A DNA stretch of 33,224 bases from Nocardiopsis prasina DSM 43845 (GCF_000341265.1 NZ_ANAE01000101.1:1-33224); one strand, 5' to 3'; positions 14,944 through 23,667 are shown, counted from the first letter of the stretch. Numbers and translations are program-made. The notes: generated by a model from the sequence alone, not told the origin.

Positions 14944-15837
14944 GTGGCCACCGTCCGGTCCCGTCGACCCCTGGCCGGGGCGGCGCGGTGGGCCGTTCCG
15001 ATGGCCCCGGCCCTGTTCCTGCTCCTCGCCTTCTTCGCGGGGCCCATCCTGTGGACGGTCTGGGCCTCCCTCACCAACGCGGCCCTGACCGGCGCGCAGG
15101 CCGCCCAGACCGATTTCGTGGGGCTCGACAACTTCACCGAACTGCTCTCCGACCCCCGATTCCGCACCGCGACCGTCCTCACCGTGCTCTTCCTGGTGGG
15201 CTGCGTGTTCGGGCAGACGGTGCTGGGCCTGACCCTGGCCCTGCTGCTCCAGAACCGCAACGGCGCGGTCCGGGCCACGGTGGGGGCGATCGTGGTCGGC
15301 GCGTGGGTGGTCCCCGAGGTCGTGGCGGGGTTCGTCTGGTACGCCTTCCTGGAACGGGAGGGCACCCTCAACACGGTCCTGGGCTGGTTCGGTACCGGTC
15401 CCCAGAACTGGCTGTTCGCGGCCCCGCTCCTGGCGGTGGTGCTGGCCAACGTCTGGAAGGGGACCGCCTTCTCGATGATGACCTACTCGGCGGGGCTGTC
15501 CGAGGTCCCCGAGGACCTCAAGGAGGCGGCGCGGGTGGATGGCGCCTCCGCCTTCCAGGTGCTGTGGCACGTCGTGATCCCGCTCCTGCGCCGGACCCTG
15601 GCCACCACCCTGCTGCTCATCACGCTCCAGACGGTGCAGGTCTTCACCCTGATCTTCGTGATGACCTCGGGCGGGCCGGGCTCCCGCAGCACCACGCTCC
15701 CGCTGTTGATGTACCAGGAGGCGCTGCGCATGGGCGACCTGGGCTACGGCACCGCCATCGCGTTGGCGCTGCTCGTGGTCGCCGGGCTGTTCTCGATCGT
15801 CTACGTGTGGATGCTCCGGAAGGAGGAGGACCGGTGA
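14944..15837 (+). CDS. ABC sugar permease, MalF/UgpA type
   Basis: A 297-residue inner-membrane permease with six TM helices and the EAA loop EDLKEAARVDGASAFQVLWHVVIPLL, which docks to the ATPase. The N-terminal helix MAPALFLLLAFFAGPILWTVWAS and the following GLDNFTELL are typical of the MalF-like half of carbohydrate importers. Start: GTG at 14944, 3 bp after the binding-protein stop. Its stop overlaps the next gene's GTG by 4 bases. No ATPase gene is present, so it probably shares a genome-wide MsiK-type ATPase, as is usual for actinomycete sugar importers. Confidence 0.9.
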   Translation: MATVRSRRPLAGAARWAVPMAPALFLLLAFFAGPILWTVWASLTNAALTGAQAAQTDFVGLDNFTELLSDPRFRTATVLTVLFLVGCVFGQTVLGLTLALLLQNRNGAVRATVGAIVVGAWVVPEVVAGFVWYAFLEREGTLNTVLGWFGTGPQNWLFAAPLLAVVLANVWKGTAFSMMTYSAGLSEVPEDLKEAARVDGASAFQVLWHVVIPLLRRTLATTLLLITLQTVQVFTLIFVMTSGGPGSRSTTLPLLMYQEALRMGDLGYGTAIALALLVVAGLFSIVYVWMLRKEEDR

Positions 15838-16742
15838 GCGACGAAAACAGCCGCGGGCAGGAGCCCGGTAGGAGGTCCGCCGACGCGGGGCGGAGGCGGG
15901 CGCGCGCCGTGGTCAGCGCCCCGAGCCGGGCCGCGGGCGGCTTCCTCGCCTACCTGGTCCTCGGCGTGCTCGCGGTGCTGTTCCTGGTGCCGATGCTGTG
16001 GATGGTGTTCGCGTCGGTGGACCCGGAGCCCTCGCTGCGCGCCAGCCCGCCCTCGGGGTTCACCCTGGACCACTTCACGGCCATCATGATCCCGGAGATC
16101 GTCTACCTGCCGATCTGGAACAGCATCCTGACCTGTGGGGGAGCCGCGCTCATCACGGCCGTGTGCTCGATGCTGGCCGCCTACCCGCTCTCCCGGTACA
16201 ACCTCCGGTTCAGGAAGCCGTTCCTGTACACGGTGCTGTTCGCCACGGGCCTGCCCGTCACCGCCATCATGGTTCCGGTCTACGGGATGTTCGTGCAGGC
16301 CAACCTGCTGAACTCCCTGGTCGCGACCACGCTGTTCCTGGCCGCCAGCACGCTGCCCTTCGGGATCTGGCTCACCAAGAACTTCATCGACGGCATCCCC
16401 CTCTCCCTGGAGGAGGCCGCCTGGGTGGACGGGGCCTCGGCCTGGCAGTCGATCCGCTACCTGGTGGCCCCGCTGCTCGCACCGGGGCTGGCGGTGGTCG
16501 CGATCTTCACCCTCGTCACCACCTGGGGCAACTTCTTCGTCCCGTTCATCCTGCTCACGAGCCCGGAGAAGATGCCGGCGGCGGTCCGCGTGTTCACCTT
16601 CTTCGGCCAGTACGGATCGGTTCGCTACGGCGAACTGGCCGCGTACTCACTGCTCTACACCGTTCCCGTGGTCGTGCTGTACATGGCCGTGTCACGAGCC
16701 CTGGGCGGCCGGTTCGCGCTGGGCGGCGCGATCAAGGGGTAG
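15834..16742 (+). CDS. ABC sugar permease, MalG/UgpE type
   Basis: A 302-residue permease. After a polar, Arg-rich N-terminus (~35 residues) come six TM helices, an NSILTCGGAALITAVCSMLAAYPLSRY core and the EAA loop ending EEAAWVDGASAWQSIRYLVAPLL. The C-terminus (SRALGGRFALGGAIKG) is the classic MalG-family ending. The GTG at 15834 overlaps the previous stop and has an AAGGAGGAGGA ribosome-binding site. It partners the preceding permease. A much longer frame is open upstream but only shadows the two preceding genes. Transcription ends at the hairpin at 16772-16809. Confidence 0.92.
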   Translation: MSDENSRGQEPGRRSADAGRRRARAVVSAPSRAAGGFLAYLVLGVLAVLFLVPMLWMVFASVDPEPSLRASPPSGFTLDHFTAIMIPEIVYLPIWNSILTCGGAALITAVCSMLAAYPLSRYNLRFRKPFLYTVLFATGLPVTAIMVPVYGMFVQANLLNSLVATTLFLAASTLPFGIWLTKNFIDGIPLSLEEAAWVDGASAWQSIRYLVAPLLAPGLAVVAIFTLVTTWGNFFVPFILLTSPEKMPAAVRVFTFFGQYGSVRYGELAAYSLLYTVPVVVLYMAVSRALGGRFALGGAIKG

Positions 16743-16771
16743 CCCACCGCGGCGACCCCCGAGGGGCGGGG

Positions 16772-16809
16772 CCGGGGTCCGGACTCGGGACGGCGAGCCC
16801 GGACCCCGG
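16772..16809. terminator. Bidirectional hairpin terminator, importer operon / mannosidase
   Basis: An 11-bp perfect outer stem, CCGGGGTCCGG (16772-16782) with CCGGACCCCGG (16799-16809), plus an inner CTCG/CGAG stem and a six-base loop GGACGG. It lies between two convergent genes. Confidence 0.75.
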
Positions 16810-16816
16810 GGTCGGA

Positions 16817-19800
16817 TCAGCGCTCGAAGCGCAGGGTCAGGATCTGGAAGGGGCGCAGGGAGACCGACACCCGGCCGGGACCGTGGCCGTCGGCCCCGGA
16901 GTCACCGGCCGAGAGCAGTTCCGGGGCCTCCGCGTAGTCCTCCTCCAGCAGGTTCACCGCGCGCACCCCCGAGACGGGGAAGCCGGGGCTCACCGATGTG
17001 CGGGCACGCCCGCCACGGGCCTCGTACAGGCGCACCACCACGTCGCCGGAGCGGTCGTCGGCGAGCTTGACCGACTCCACCACCACACCGGGGTCGTCCA
17101 CCGTCACAAACGGCTCCACCACGGCGTCGCCCGGCAGCTCCCGGACCGGGAGGTTGATCCGGTAGCCCTCGCGGACGGCGTCCTCGATCTCCGCGCCCGG
17201 GGCCAGGGCGTACCGGAACCGGTGTTCGCCCTGGTCGGTGTCGGGGTCGGGGAACCGCGGCGCCCGCAGCAGGGACAGACGGACCGTGGTCGTGGTGCCG
17301 CCGTCGCCTCGTACGTCACGCGTCACGTCGTGCCCGTAGGTGGAGTCGTTGAGGACCGCCACGCCGTAGCCGGGTTCGGCGACGTGCACCCAGCGGTGGG
17401 CGCAGATCTCGAACTTGGCCGAGTCCCAGGAGGTGTTGGTGTGCGCGGGCCGCCTGACATGGCCGAACTGGATCTCCGACGACGACTCGTGCGCGCGCAC
17501 GTCCAGGGGGAAGGCGGCCTTGAGGAACTTCTCCCGCTCGTGCCAGTCCACGACCGTCTCCACGTCCAGACGCCGGGCCCCGGCTGCCAGGGAGAGCACC
17601 TGGACCACCGAGGAGTCCCCGAAGGAGCGGGTGACCCTCAGCGCGGCGGTTCCCGAACCCGCCGGTTCGGGTTCGACGCCGTCGGCCTCGGTGAGGTCCT
17701 CGGTGGTGTTGCGGTAGAACTCGTCCACGTCCCAGGCGTCCCACTGGTTGGGCAGGTCCTGGTGTACCTGGAGCAGGTTCCCCGGCTGTCCCGGAGCGAG
17801 CACCTCGCGGCCCGGCGCCCCCTCTCCCCGGTCCAGGACCGAGGTGACCAGGCCCCGCTCGTCCACCCGGACCGTCAGGAGCCCGTTGTCCAGCACGAAG
17901 CCCCCCGGGGTCTCCGGGTCCGGGCTGAGGGAGGCCTGCCCCACTTCCGCCGTGCGCGCACGGGGGAGGGCGCCCAGGGCGGGGACACCGTCGCGTTCGT
18001 GCGGGGTCGGGTTGAAGACCACACCGCCCGAGCCCCCGTCCCCGACGTCACCGGCCAGCGCCTCCTGCGCGTGCCGGATGATCTCCCCGAGCTCCTCCGC
18101 GACCCGGGCGTAGGCCAGCGCGGCCTCCCGGTGCACCCAGGCGATGGAACTGCCCGGCAGGATGTCGTGGAACTGGTTGAGCAGGACCGTCCGCCAGACC
18201 TCCTCGATCCGCTCGTACGGGTAGGGGGCGCCCACCCGCACGGCGGCCGTGGCGGCCCACAGTTCGGCCTCGCGCAGCAGGTGCTCCGAACGCCGGTTGC
18301 CCTGCTTGGTGGCGGTCTGGCTGGTGTACGTCCCCCGGTGGAACTCCAGGTAGAGTTCCCCCAACCACACCGGGGCGTCCGGGTACTCCTCGTGCGCCTT
18401 GGCGAAGAACCGCTCCGGGTGCTCGATCTCCACCGTCGGCGAACCCTCCAGGTCGCGCAGGCGCGCCGCCCGGGCCAGCATCTCGCGGGTGGGGCCGCCG
18501 CCCCCGTCCCCGTGGCCGAACGGCACGAGGGAACGCGACGCACCGCCCTTGTCCCGGAAGTTGCGCGAGGCGTGCGCGAGTTCGGCGCCGGTCAGTTCGG
18601 AGTTGTAGGTGTCCACCGGGGGGAAGTGCGTGAACACGCGGGTGCCGTCCAGTCCCTCCCACCAGAAGGTGTGGTGCGGGAACTGGTTGACCTGGCTCCA
18701 GGAGATCTTCTGGGTGAGGAACCAGCGCGACCCGGACAGCCGCACCAGCTGGGGGAGGGCGGCCGAGTAGCCGAAGGAGTCGGGCAGCCACACCTCCTGG
18801 GTGTCCACCCCGAGTTCGTCGCGGAAGAAGCGCTTGCCGAAGACGAACTGGCGGGCCAGGGCCTCCGAACCGGGCATGTTGGTGTCGGACTCCACCCACA
18901 TGCCCCCGACCGGGACGAACCGTCCCGCTTCGGCTGCCCGGACGACCCGCGAGAACACGTCCGGACGGTGTTCCTTGAGCCAGGCCCACTGCTGGGCCTG
19001 CGACATCGCGAACACGAACTCCGGGTGGTCGTCCATCAGCGCCACCACGTTCGCGCTGGTCCGCGCCACCTTGCGGACGGTCTCACGCAGCGGCCAGAGC
19101 CACGCGGAGTCGATGTGGGCGTGTCCGACCGCGGAGATCCGGTGGGCGCTGGCCGAGGCCGGGGAGTCCAGCGCCGGGGCCAGAACGCCCCGTGCCCGCT
19201 CCGCCGTTCCGGGGACGTCCTGGAGGTCGAGGGCGTCCAGGGTCCGGCCCAGGGTGCGCAGAAGCTCCCAGCGGCGGGGGTCCCCGGTGTCGAGTTCACG
19301 CATGAGACCGCCCGCCACCTCCAGGTCGATGGCCAGCTCCCACACCTCGCGTTCGAAGACCGCCAGGTCCGCGCGGGCCAGCCGGTACAGGGGCCGGTCC
19401 TCGGGCCCGAGCCCGGAGCCCAGTTCGGTGGGCTGGAACGGGGGGTCGCCGAGGATGACCGGGTTGGCGGCCGCCTCCACGTGGAACTCGACGGTCTCGC
19501 CGCCGCTCGCGGGGGCGCCGACCGGAATCCACGCGTTGCGGGGGTTGAGGCCCTTGACCACACTGCCGTCGGCGAGGTGCACCAGTCCTTCGCACTGGAA
19601 GCCCGGCATGGCGTCGTCGAAGCCGAGGTCGACCACCGCCTCCACGGTCCGGCCCGACCACTCGGCGGGTACCCGACCGCGCAGCCGGAACCAGGTGGTG
19701 CCCCAGGCGGGCCCCCAGGAGTCGCCCACGCGCGCGGGTTCGTGGGGCGCGCCGATGCCCTCCTCGGCCGGGACCGGTTCTCCCGGCACGTCCCAGCGGG

Positions 19801-19900
19801 CCACCTCCAGGGGGATCGACGTCGTGTACACCGCGGGCCATACGCGTTCCCTCAGGACGCGGTCCAGTCGTGCCTCGGTCAGCCGCCGGTCGTCGTGCAC
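16817..19900 (-). CDS. GH38 alpha-mannosidase
   Basis: A 1027-residue cytosolic glycoside hydrolase of family 38, with no signal peptide. The N-terminal ~230 residues form the accessory beta domain. The catalytic barrel starts with GHAHIDSAWLWPLRETVRK, where His262 and Asp264 correspond to zinc ligands, and includes GGMWVESDTNMPGSEALARQF and WLPDSFGYSAALPQL with the predicted nucleophile Asp374. Glycine-rich PFGHGDGGGGPT and large C-terminal beta domains follow, a normal layout for the ~1000-residue bacterial type. It removes alpha-mannosyl residues from imported oligosaccharides. The GTG at 19898-19900 follows GGAG by 7 bases; the frame is open 91 codons further but that part is unrelated to the family. 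A palindrome overlaps its -35 box. Confidence 0.92.
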   Translation of the reverse strand: MHDDRRLTEARLDRVLRERVWPAVYTTSIPLEVARWDVPGEPVPAEEGIGAPHEPARVGDSWGPAWGTTWFRLRGRVPAEWSGRTVEAVVDLGFDDAMPGFQCEGLVHLADGSVVKGLNPRNAWIPVGAPASGGETVEFHVEAAANPVILGDPPFQPTELGSGLGPEDRPLYRLARADLAVFEREVWELAIDLEVAGGLMRELDTGDPRRWELLRTLGRTLDALDLQDVPGTAERARGVLAPALDSPASASAHRISAVGHAHIDSAWLWPLRETVRKVARTSANVVALMDDHPEFVFAMSQAQQWAWLKEHRPDVFSRVVRAAEAGRFVPVGGMWVESDTNMPGSEALARQFVFGKRFFRDELGVDTQEVWLPDSFGYSAALPQLVRLSGSRWFLTQKISWSQVNQFPHHTFWWEGLDGTRVFTHFPPVDTYNSELTGAELAHASRNFRDKGGASRSLVPFGHGDGGGGPTREMLARAARLRDLEGSPTVEIEHPERFFAKAHEEYPDAPVWLGELYLEFHRGTYTSQTATKQGNRRSEHLLREAELWAATAAVRVGAPYPYERIEEVWRTVLLNQFHDILPGSSIAWVHREAALAYARVAEELGEIIRHAQEALAGDVGDGGSGGVVFNPTPHERDGVPALGALPRARTAEVGQASLSPDPETPGGFVLDNGLLTVRVDERGLVTSVLDRGEGAPGREVLAPGQPGNLLQVHQDLPNQWDAWDVDEFYRNTTEDLTEADGVEPEPAGSGTAALRVTRSFGDSSVVQVLSLAAGARRLDVETVVDWHEREKFLKAAFPLDVRAHESSSEIQFGHVRRPAHTNTSWDSAKFEICAHRWVHVAEPGYGVAVLNDSTYGHDVTRDVRGDGGTTTTVRLSLLRAPRFPDPDTDQGEHRFRYALAPGAEIEDAVREGYRINLPVRELPGDAVVEPFVTVDDPGVVVESVKLADDRSGDVVVRLYEARGGRARTSVSPGFPVSGVRAVNLLEEDYAEAPELLSAGDSGADGHGPGRVSVSLRPFQILTLRFER

Positions 19901-19940
19901 GGTGGGTCTCCGTTCGGTCGTCCCCTGGCAGATGCCGCGT

Positions 19941-19969
19941 ACATTGCCAGCGTGATGCCACTTCGTCAA
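19941..19969 (-). promoter_or_regulatory. Candidate alpha-mannosidase promoter
   Basis: On the minus strand TTGACG (19969-19964), a 17-base spacer ending in TGG (extended -10 feature) and CAATGT (19946-19941). The -35 matches five of six consensus bases; the -10 is weak. The leader would be about 35 bases. Confidence 0.4.
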
Positions 19970-19985
19970 TGCTTTGGACGAAGTG
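19959..19985. promoter_or_regulatory. Operator-like palindrome at the mannosidase promoter
   Basis: Perfect 9-bp arms CACTTCGTC (19959-19967) and GACGAAGTG (19977-19985) around nine bases. The left arm overlaps the TTGACG -35 box, so a bound repressor would block the mannosidase. It does not resemble the AT-rich region in front of the sugar importer, so the two units may have different direct regulators. The GntR protein encoded to the right is another candidate binder. Confidence 0.55.
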
Positions 19986-20214
19986 CGTTCCTCCGGTGTC
20001 GGAGGAGGGGCGGGGTGAGCCCCTCCGATCCTGGTCAGTGGCGGTTCGGCGGGTCCGCTGCGGCGTCGGTTCGGGGGTGCCGACCCCCCCGTGACCTCCG
20101 AGTCGCACTTCCCACTCTTTCCGTCCGCGTCCGGACGGGCATTGCGAGCGGGTCGGCCCCGGGCGCGTGGCATCCTTGGGAGCTACGCAGCCCGGTCGAG
20201 GAGGACAACAGCAC

Positions 20215-20907
20215 ATGAGCATCGACGCGTCGCGCGACCGGTCGCGGCCGGTCCTCCGTTCGCTCACCGAGCACGCGAGCCTGCGCGCCCGGGTGACCGA
20301 CGTCCTGCGTGAGGCCATGATCGCCGGTGAGCTCGAGCCCGGTGTCGTCTACTCGGCCCCCGTCCTGGCCGAACGCCTCGGCGTCTCCGCGACCCCGGTG
20401 CGCGAGGCCATGATGGAGCTGACCCAGGAGGGACTGGTCGAGACCCTCCGCCACCGCGGCTACCGCGTGGTGGAGTTCAGCGACGTCGCCCTGGACGAAC
20501 TCATCGAGCTCCGCGCGCTCATCGAGGTGCCCACGGTCGGCCGCGTCGCCGCGACCGCCACCGCCGGGCAGATCGCCGCGCTGCGTCCGCTCGCGGACCG
20601 GCTGACCGAGACCGCCGAGAACGGGCAGCTGCGCGAGTTCATCGCCAACGACATGGCGTTCCACCTCCGGCTGCTGTCCATCGCGGGCAACCAGAGGCTG
20701 GTCGACGAGGTGCGAAGGCTCCGGGGGATGTCGCGGCTGTCAGCGCTGCGGGGGCTGTACGAGGAGGGCCGTCTGGTCGACACCGCAGAGGAGCACCACG
20801 CCCTGCTGGACCGCCTCGAAGCCGGTGACACAGCGGGTTCCGAGGCCCTCATGCGACATCACCTCGGTCATGTCCGAGGGGTCTGGGCGGGTCGCGCGGA
20901 GATCTGA
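20215..20907 (+). CDS. GntR-family regulator with FCD domain
   Basis: A 230-residue protein. The winged helix (about 20-87) reads LRARVTDVLREAMIAGELEPG, AERLGVSATPVREAMMELTQEGLV, then RHRGYRVVEF. The FCD effector domain (about 93-225) has the metal- and acid-binding pattern in NDMAFHLRLL, EEHHALLDRL and MRHHLGHV. FCD regulators usually sense organic or amino acids. The ATG at 20215 has GGAGGACAA upstream; the frame is open 16 codons further without a ribosome-binding site. It precedes an MHS symporter and an ornithine-cyclodeaminase-like gene on the same strand and is their likely regulator. Confidence 0.9.
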   Translation: MSIDASRDRSRPVLRSLTEHASLRARVTDVLREAMIAGELEPGVVYSAPVLAERLGVSATPVREAMMELTQEGLVETLRHRGYRVVEFSDVALDELIELRALIEVPTVGRVAATATAGQIAALRPLADRLTETAENGQLREFIANDMAFHLRLLSIAGNQRLVDEVRRLRGMSRLSALRGLYEEGRLVDTAEEHHALLDRLEAGDTAGSEALMRHHLGHVRGVWAGRAEI

Positions 20908-20966
20908 CGGAGGACGCTGCCGAACACGAAACAGGTACCTGAGCTGCTTCGATTCGGTCACGGGCC

Positions 20967-20999
20967 TTGATTCGGGCGAGGTGCGATTGTACGTTGCAC
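20967..20999 (+). promoter_or_regulatory. Candidate promoter and regulator site before the symporter
   Basis: TTGATT (20967-20972), a 17-base spacer and TACGTT (20990-20995). The -10 lies in GTGCGATTGTACGTTGCAC (20981-20999), whose ends GTGC and GCAC pair; this could be a GntR/FCD site. It is AT-richer than its surroundings and lies about 60 bp before the symporter start. Confidence 0.35.
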
Positions 21000-21052
21000 T
21001 GGTTCCCATCGTGAAGCCCCTCTTCATCGGGCCCTGATCCGAGGAGTTGTGA

Positions 21053-22405
21053 GTGGCCTCGCAGCACTCGGTGGTCGGTAAACCGGCCACCAACCGCCGT
21101 GTACTCTTTGGCAGCCTCAGCGGCAGCGCGATCGAGTGGTTCGATTTCTTCCTGTACGCCACCGCCGCGGCGCTCATCTTCGACAAGCAGTTCTTCCCCA
21201 ACGACGATCCCGTGATCTCGTTGATGCTGTCGTACCTGACCCTGTCGCTCACCTTCTTCATCCGGCCGTTCGGCGGGATCGTCTTCTCCCACATCGGTGA
21301 CCGGATCGGGCGCAAGAAGACCCTCGTCATCACCCTGTCGCTCATGGGCGGCGCCACCGTGGCGATCGGTCTGCTGCCCACCTACGAGCAGGTCGGCCTC
21401 CTGGCCCCGGTGCTGCTGATCCTGTGCCGGATCATCCAGGGCCTCGCGATCGGCGGCGAGTGGGGCGGCGCCCTGCTGCTGGCCTACGAGTACGCCCCCG
21501 AGAACCGACGCGGCTTCTTCGGCTCGGTGCCCCAGACCGGCATCACCATCGGCATGCTCATGTCGACGGTCGCCTTCGGCCTGGTCAGCCTCCTCCCGGA
21601 CGGTGCCTTCGAGTCCTGGGGCTGGCGCCTCCCGTTCATCGCCAGCATCGTCCTCGTCTTCGTCGGCCTGTGGATCCGCAAGGGCCTGGCCGAGACTCCC
21701 GCCTTCCGCGAGGCCAAGGAGAGCGGCGACGTCGCCAAGCTGCCCATCCGGGACACGCTCCGCGACCACTGGCGCTCCGTGCTCGTGGCCGTCGGCGCCA
21801 AGGTCGTCGAGACCGCGCCGTTCTACATCTTCGCGACCTTCGTCGTCAGCTACGCCACCGGCACGCTCGACATCCAGCAGTCGGTGGTCCTCAACGCGGT
21901 CAGCGCGGGCGCACTGGTCAGCACCTTCGGCATCCTGCTCATGGGTGCGCTCTCCGACCGCGTCGGCCGCCCGAAGGTCTACCTCGGCGGCACCCTGCTC
22001 ATCGCCCTGTTCGCAGCGCCCTTCTTCATGCTGCTGGACCTCCAGATGAGCTGGGCCGTGTACGCGGCCGTCGTGATCGCCCTCGGTGTGGCCTGGCCCC
22101 CGGTCACCGCCACCCTCGGCACCCTCACCTCCGAGATCTTCACGACCCGGGTGCGCTACACCGGCGTGACGCTCGGCTACCAGATCGGCGCCGCCCTCGC
22201 CGGCGGCACCGCCCCGCTGCTCGCCACCTGGCTGCTGGCCCGCTTCGACGGAGCCTGGTGGCCGATCGCCACCTACCTGGTGATCCTCGCCGTCATCTCC
22301 TTCGCCGCCGTCGCCGCGTCCGGCCGGGTGGTGCGCAAGGAGAGCGCCCTGATCGCGGCCCGTGAAGAGGCCGAGCGCAACGAGAAGTCCGAGGTTTCCG
22401 CATGA
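21053..22405 (+). CDS. MFS transporter, metabolite:H+ symporter (MHS) family
   Basis: A 450-residue inner-membrane transporter with twelve predicted TM helices. MHS-family blocks are SGSAIEWFDFFLYATAAAL near the N-terminus, FFIRPFGGIVFSHIGDRIGRKK in loop 2-3, RIIQGLAIGGEWGGALLLAYE, and a second-half GALSDRVGRPKVYLGG. The family imports organic acids and compatible solutes such as alpha-ketoglutarate, shikimate, citrate or proline/betaine with protons. The GTG at 21053 has GAGGAG 6 bases upstream. The next gene overlaps its stop (ATGA), so transporter and ornithine-cyclodeaminase-like enzyme are coupled. The substrate is not deducible; an amino or imino acid would fit the partner. Confidence 0.9.
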   Translation: MASQHSVVGKPATNRRVLFGSLSGSAIEWFDFFLYATAAALIFDKQFFPNDDPVISLMLSYLTLSLTFFIRPFGGIVFSHIGDRIGRKKTLVITLSLMGGATVAIGLLPTYEQVGLLAPVLLILCRIIQGLAIGGEWGGALLLAYEYAPENRRGFFGSVPQTGITIGMLMSTVAFGLVSLLPDGAFESWGWRLPFIASIVLVFVGLWIRKGLAETPAFREAKESGDVAKLPIRDTLRDHWRSVLVAVGAKVVETAPFYIFATFVVSYATGTLDIQQSVVLNAVSAGALVSTFGILLMGALSDRVGRPKVYLGGTLLIALFAAPFFMLLDLQMSWAVYAAVVIALGVAWPPVTATLGTLTSEIFTTRVRYTGVTLGYQIGAALAGGTAPLLATWLLARFDGAWWPIATYLVILAVISFAAVAASGRVVRKESALIAAREEAERNEKSEVSA

Positions 22406-23334
22406 CCCAGACACCCACCGGCCTGCCCTTCGTCAGCGCGGAGGAAGTCCGTGAGCGGATCGGGCCCAAGCGGGCCTTCGAACTGATCGAGCGTGCCCTG
22501 CTCGACGGATTCGATCCCTCACAGGACCCGGCGCGGTCCCACGCGGGGGCCGGGGACGGCCACCTGCTGCTCATGCCCTCGACCCTGGGCGACTGGGTCG
22601 GCGTCAAGGTCGCGTCCGTGTCCCCGGACAACCCCGCGCGCGACCTGCCCCGCATCCAGGCCGTCTACCTGCTGATGGACGCCCGGACCCTCACCCCGAG
22701 GCTGATGGTCGACGGTGTCACGCTCACCTCGCTGCGCACTCCGGCCACCTCCGCCGTGGCGGCGGACCGGCTGGCCGCCCCGGAGGCCTCCCGCCTCGTG
22801 GTGTTCGGCAGCGGTCCGCAGGCGGTCGAGCACGTCGTCGCCGTGGCGGGTATCCGTGAGCTCACGAGCGTTCGGATGGTGGGCCGCACTCCGCACCGGG
22901 TGGAGGCCGCCATCAGCGAGCTCGCCGGGCGCGGGATCACCGCCGAGACGGGCACCGTGGCCGACGTCGCCGAGGCCGACATCGTTGTGTGCGCCACCTC
23001 CACCAAGGACCCGCTCTTCGACGGATCCCTGGTCCGTGACGGCGCCTGCGTGGTCGCCATCGGTTCGCACGAGGCCGATCGACGCGAACTCGACGCCGCC
23101 CTGATGGGCCGCTCCCTCGTGGTGGTGGAGGAGAGCGACGCCGCCCTGCGCGAGTGCGGGGACGTCGTCATCGCCATCGACGAGGGCACCCTCACCAAGG
23201 CCGACCTCGTCGGCATCGCCCCGCTGGTCCGGGGCGAGGTGACCCGCCGCACCGACCGCCCCAACGTCTTCAAGGGCTCCGGCATGTCGTGGGAGGACCT
23301 GGCCGTCGCCGTGGGTGTCGCGCCCACTCTCTGA
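22402..23334 (+). CDS. Ornithine cyclodeaminase / mu-crystallin family enzyme
   Basis: A 310-residue cytosolic enzyme. It has the substrate-domain elements HLLLMPS (54-60) and VGVKVASV (66-73), the conserved TSLRTPATSAVAADRLA (109-125) and a Rossmann domain beginning VVFGSGPQAVEHV (133-145). Later AVAIGSHEADRRELDA-type blocks are typical of the family. Members act as ornithine or lysine cyclodeaminase, alanine or ketimine dehydrogenase/reductase, or N-(carboxyalkyl)amino-acid synthase. The ATG overlaps the symporter stop. The pair suggests uptake and NAD(P)-dependent processing of an amino or imino acid under GntR control. Sequence alone does not separate the family activities. Confidence 0.88.
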   Translation: MTQTPTGLPFVSAEEVRERIGPKRAFELIERALLDGFDPSQDPARSHAGAGDGHLLLMPSTLGDWVGVKVASVSPDNPARDLPRIQAVYLLMDARTLTPRLMVDGVTLTSLRTPATSAVAADRLAAPEASRLVVFGSGPQAVEHVVAVAGIRELTSVRMVGRTPHRVEAAISELAGRGITAETGTVADVAEADIVVCATSTKDPLFDGSLVRDGACVVAIGSHEADRRELDAALMGRSLVVVEESDAALRECGDVVIAIDEGTLTKADLVGIAPLVRGEVTRRTDRPNVFKGSGMSWEDLAVAVGVAPTL

Positions 23335-23392
23335 CCGGTCCTTGGGCGGACCAGTCGCCCGGGCCGGTCCGTCCTGTCGGCCCGTGTGACAC

Positions 23393-23435
23393 AGGGGTTG
23401 CGCACCGCGAGTCCCTCGCGGTGCGCAACCCCTTT
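23393..23435 (+). terminator. Rho-independent terminator of the GntR/symporter unit
   Basis: A perfect 19-bp stem, AGGGGTTGCGCACCGCGAG (23393-23411) with its complement at 23415-23433, a three-base loop, then TTTCT. It is one of the longest perfect hairpins in the window. Confidence 0.88.
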
Positions 23436-23635
23436 CTCGTGCCCGGCCCCGTGACGGGTTCCTCGTCCGGTGGAGAGGTCCGCTCAGCCGCGGGCCGCTG
23501 TCGACCACCGGCCACGGATTCCGATCCTGGCCACCGGCGACTTCGGCACCCCCGGCGGGGTACCCCGTGAAGGCTTCGCGTTCGCGCCCCGGCCCTGCTC
23601 CGGGGTGGTCACGGAGGCGAACCGACCACACGGGA

Positions 23636-23667
23636 CCCGCCCGTGCCCTGCTCCGGGCACGGGCGGG
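23636..23667 (-). terminator. Terminator of the tctCBA operon
   Basis: A perfect 13-bp stem, CCCGCCCGTGCCC (23636-23648) with GGGCACGGGCGGG (23655-23667), loop TGCTCC. It starts 5 bp past the tctA stop on the minus strand. Confidence 0.8.

Larger units (their letters stand above)
19901..20214. other. Divergent region, alpha-mannosidase / GntR gene
   Basis: 314 bp between divergent genes. The left part holds the mannosidase promoter and its palindrome. The middle has a small GGGGGT-GCCG-ACCCCC hairpin (20073-20088). The right end carries the GntR-gene ribosome-binding site GGAGGA. No further gene is supported here. Confidence 0.5.

Noticed and set aside
13486-15570. 694-codon minus-strand frame opposite the sugar importer
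   Set aside because: It is the antisense shadow of the binding protein and first permease; the His/Gly/Arg-rich translation matches no family.
19901-20173. N-terminal extension of the alpha-mannosidase by 91 codons
   Set aside because: The extra residues are Pro/Arg-rich with no GH38 similarity, and the segment contains the promoter and palindrome. The GTG at 19900 has a ribosome-binding site.
15998-20218. 1406-codon plus-strand frame opposite the mannosidase
   Set aside because: It overlaps the second permease out of frame and the GH38 gene in antisense. GH38 motifs on the minus strand are unambiguous.
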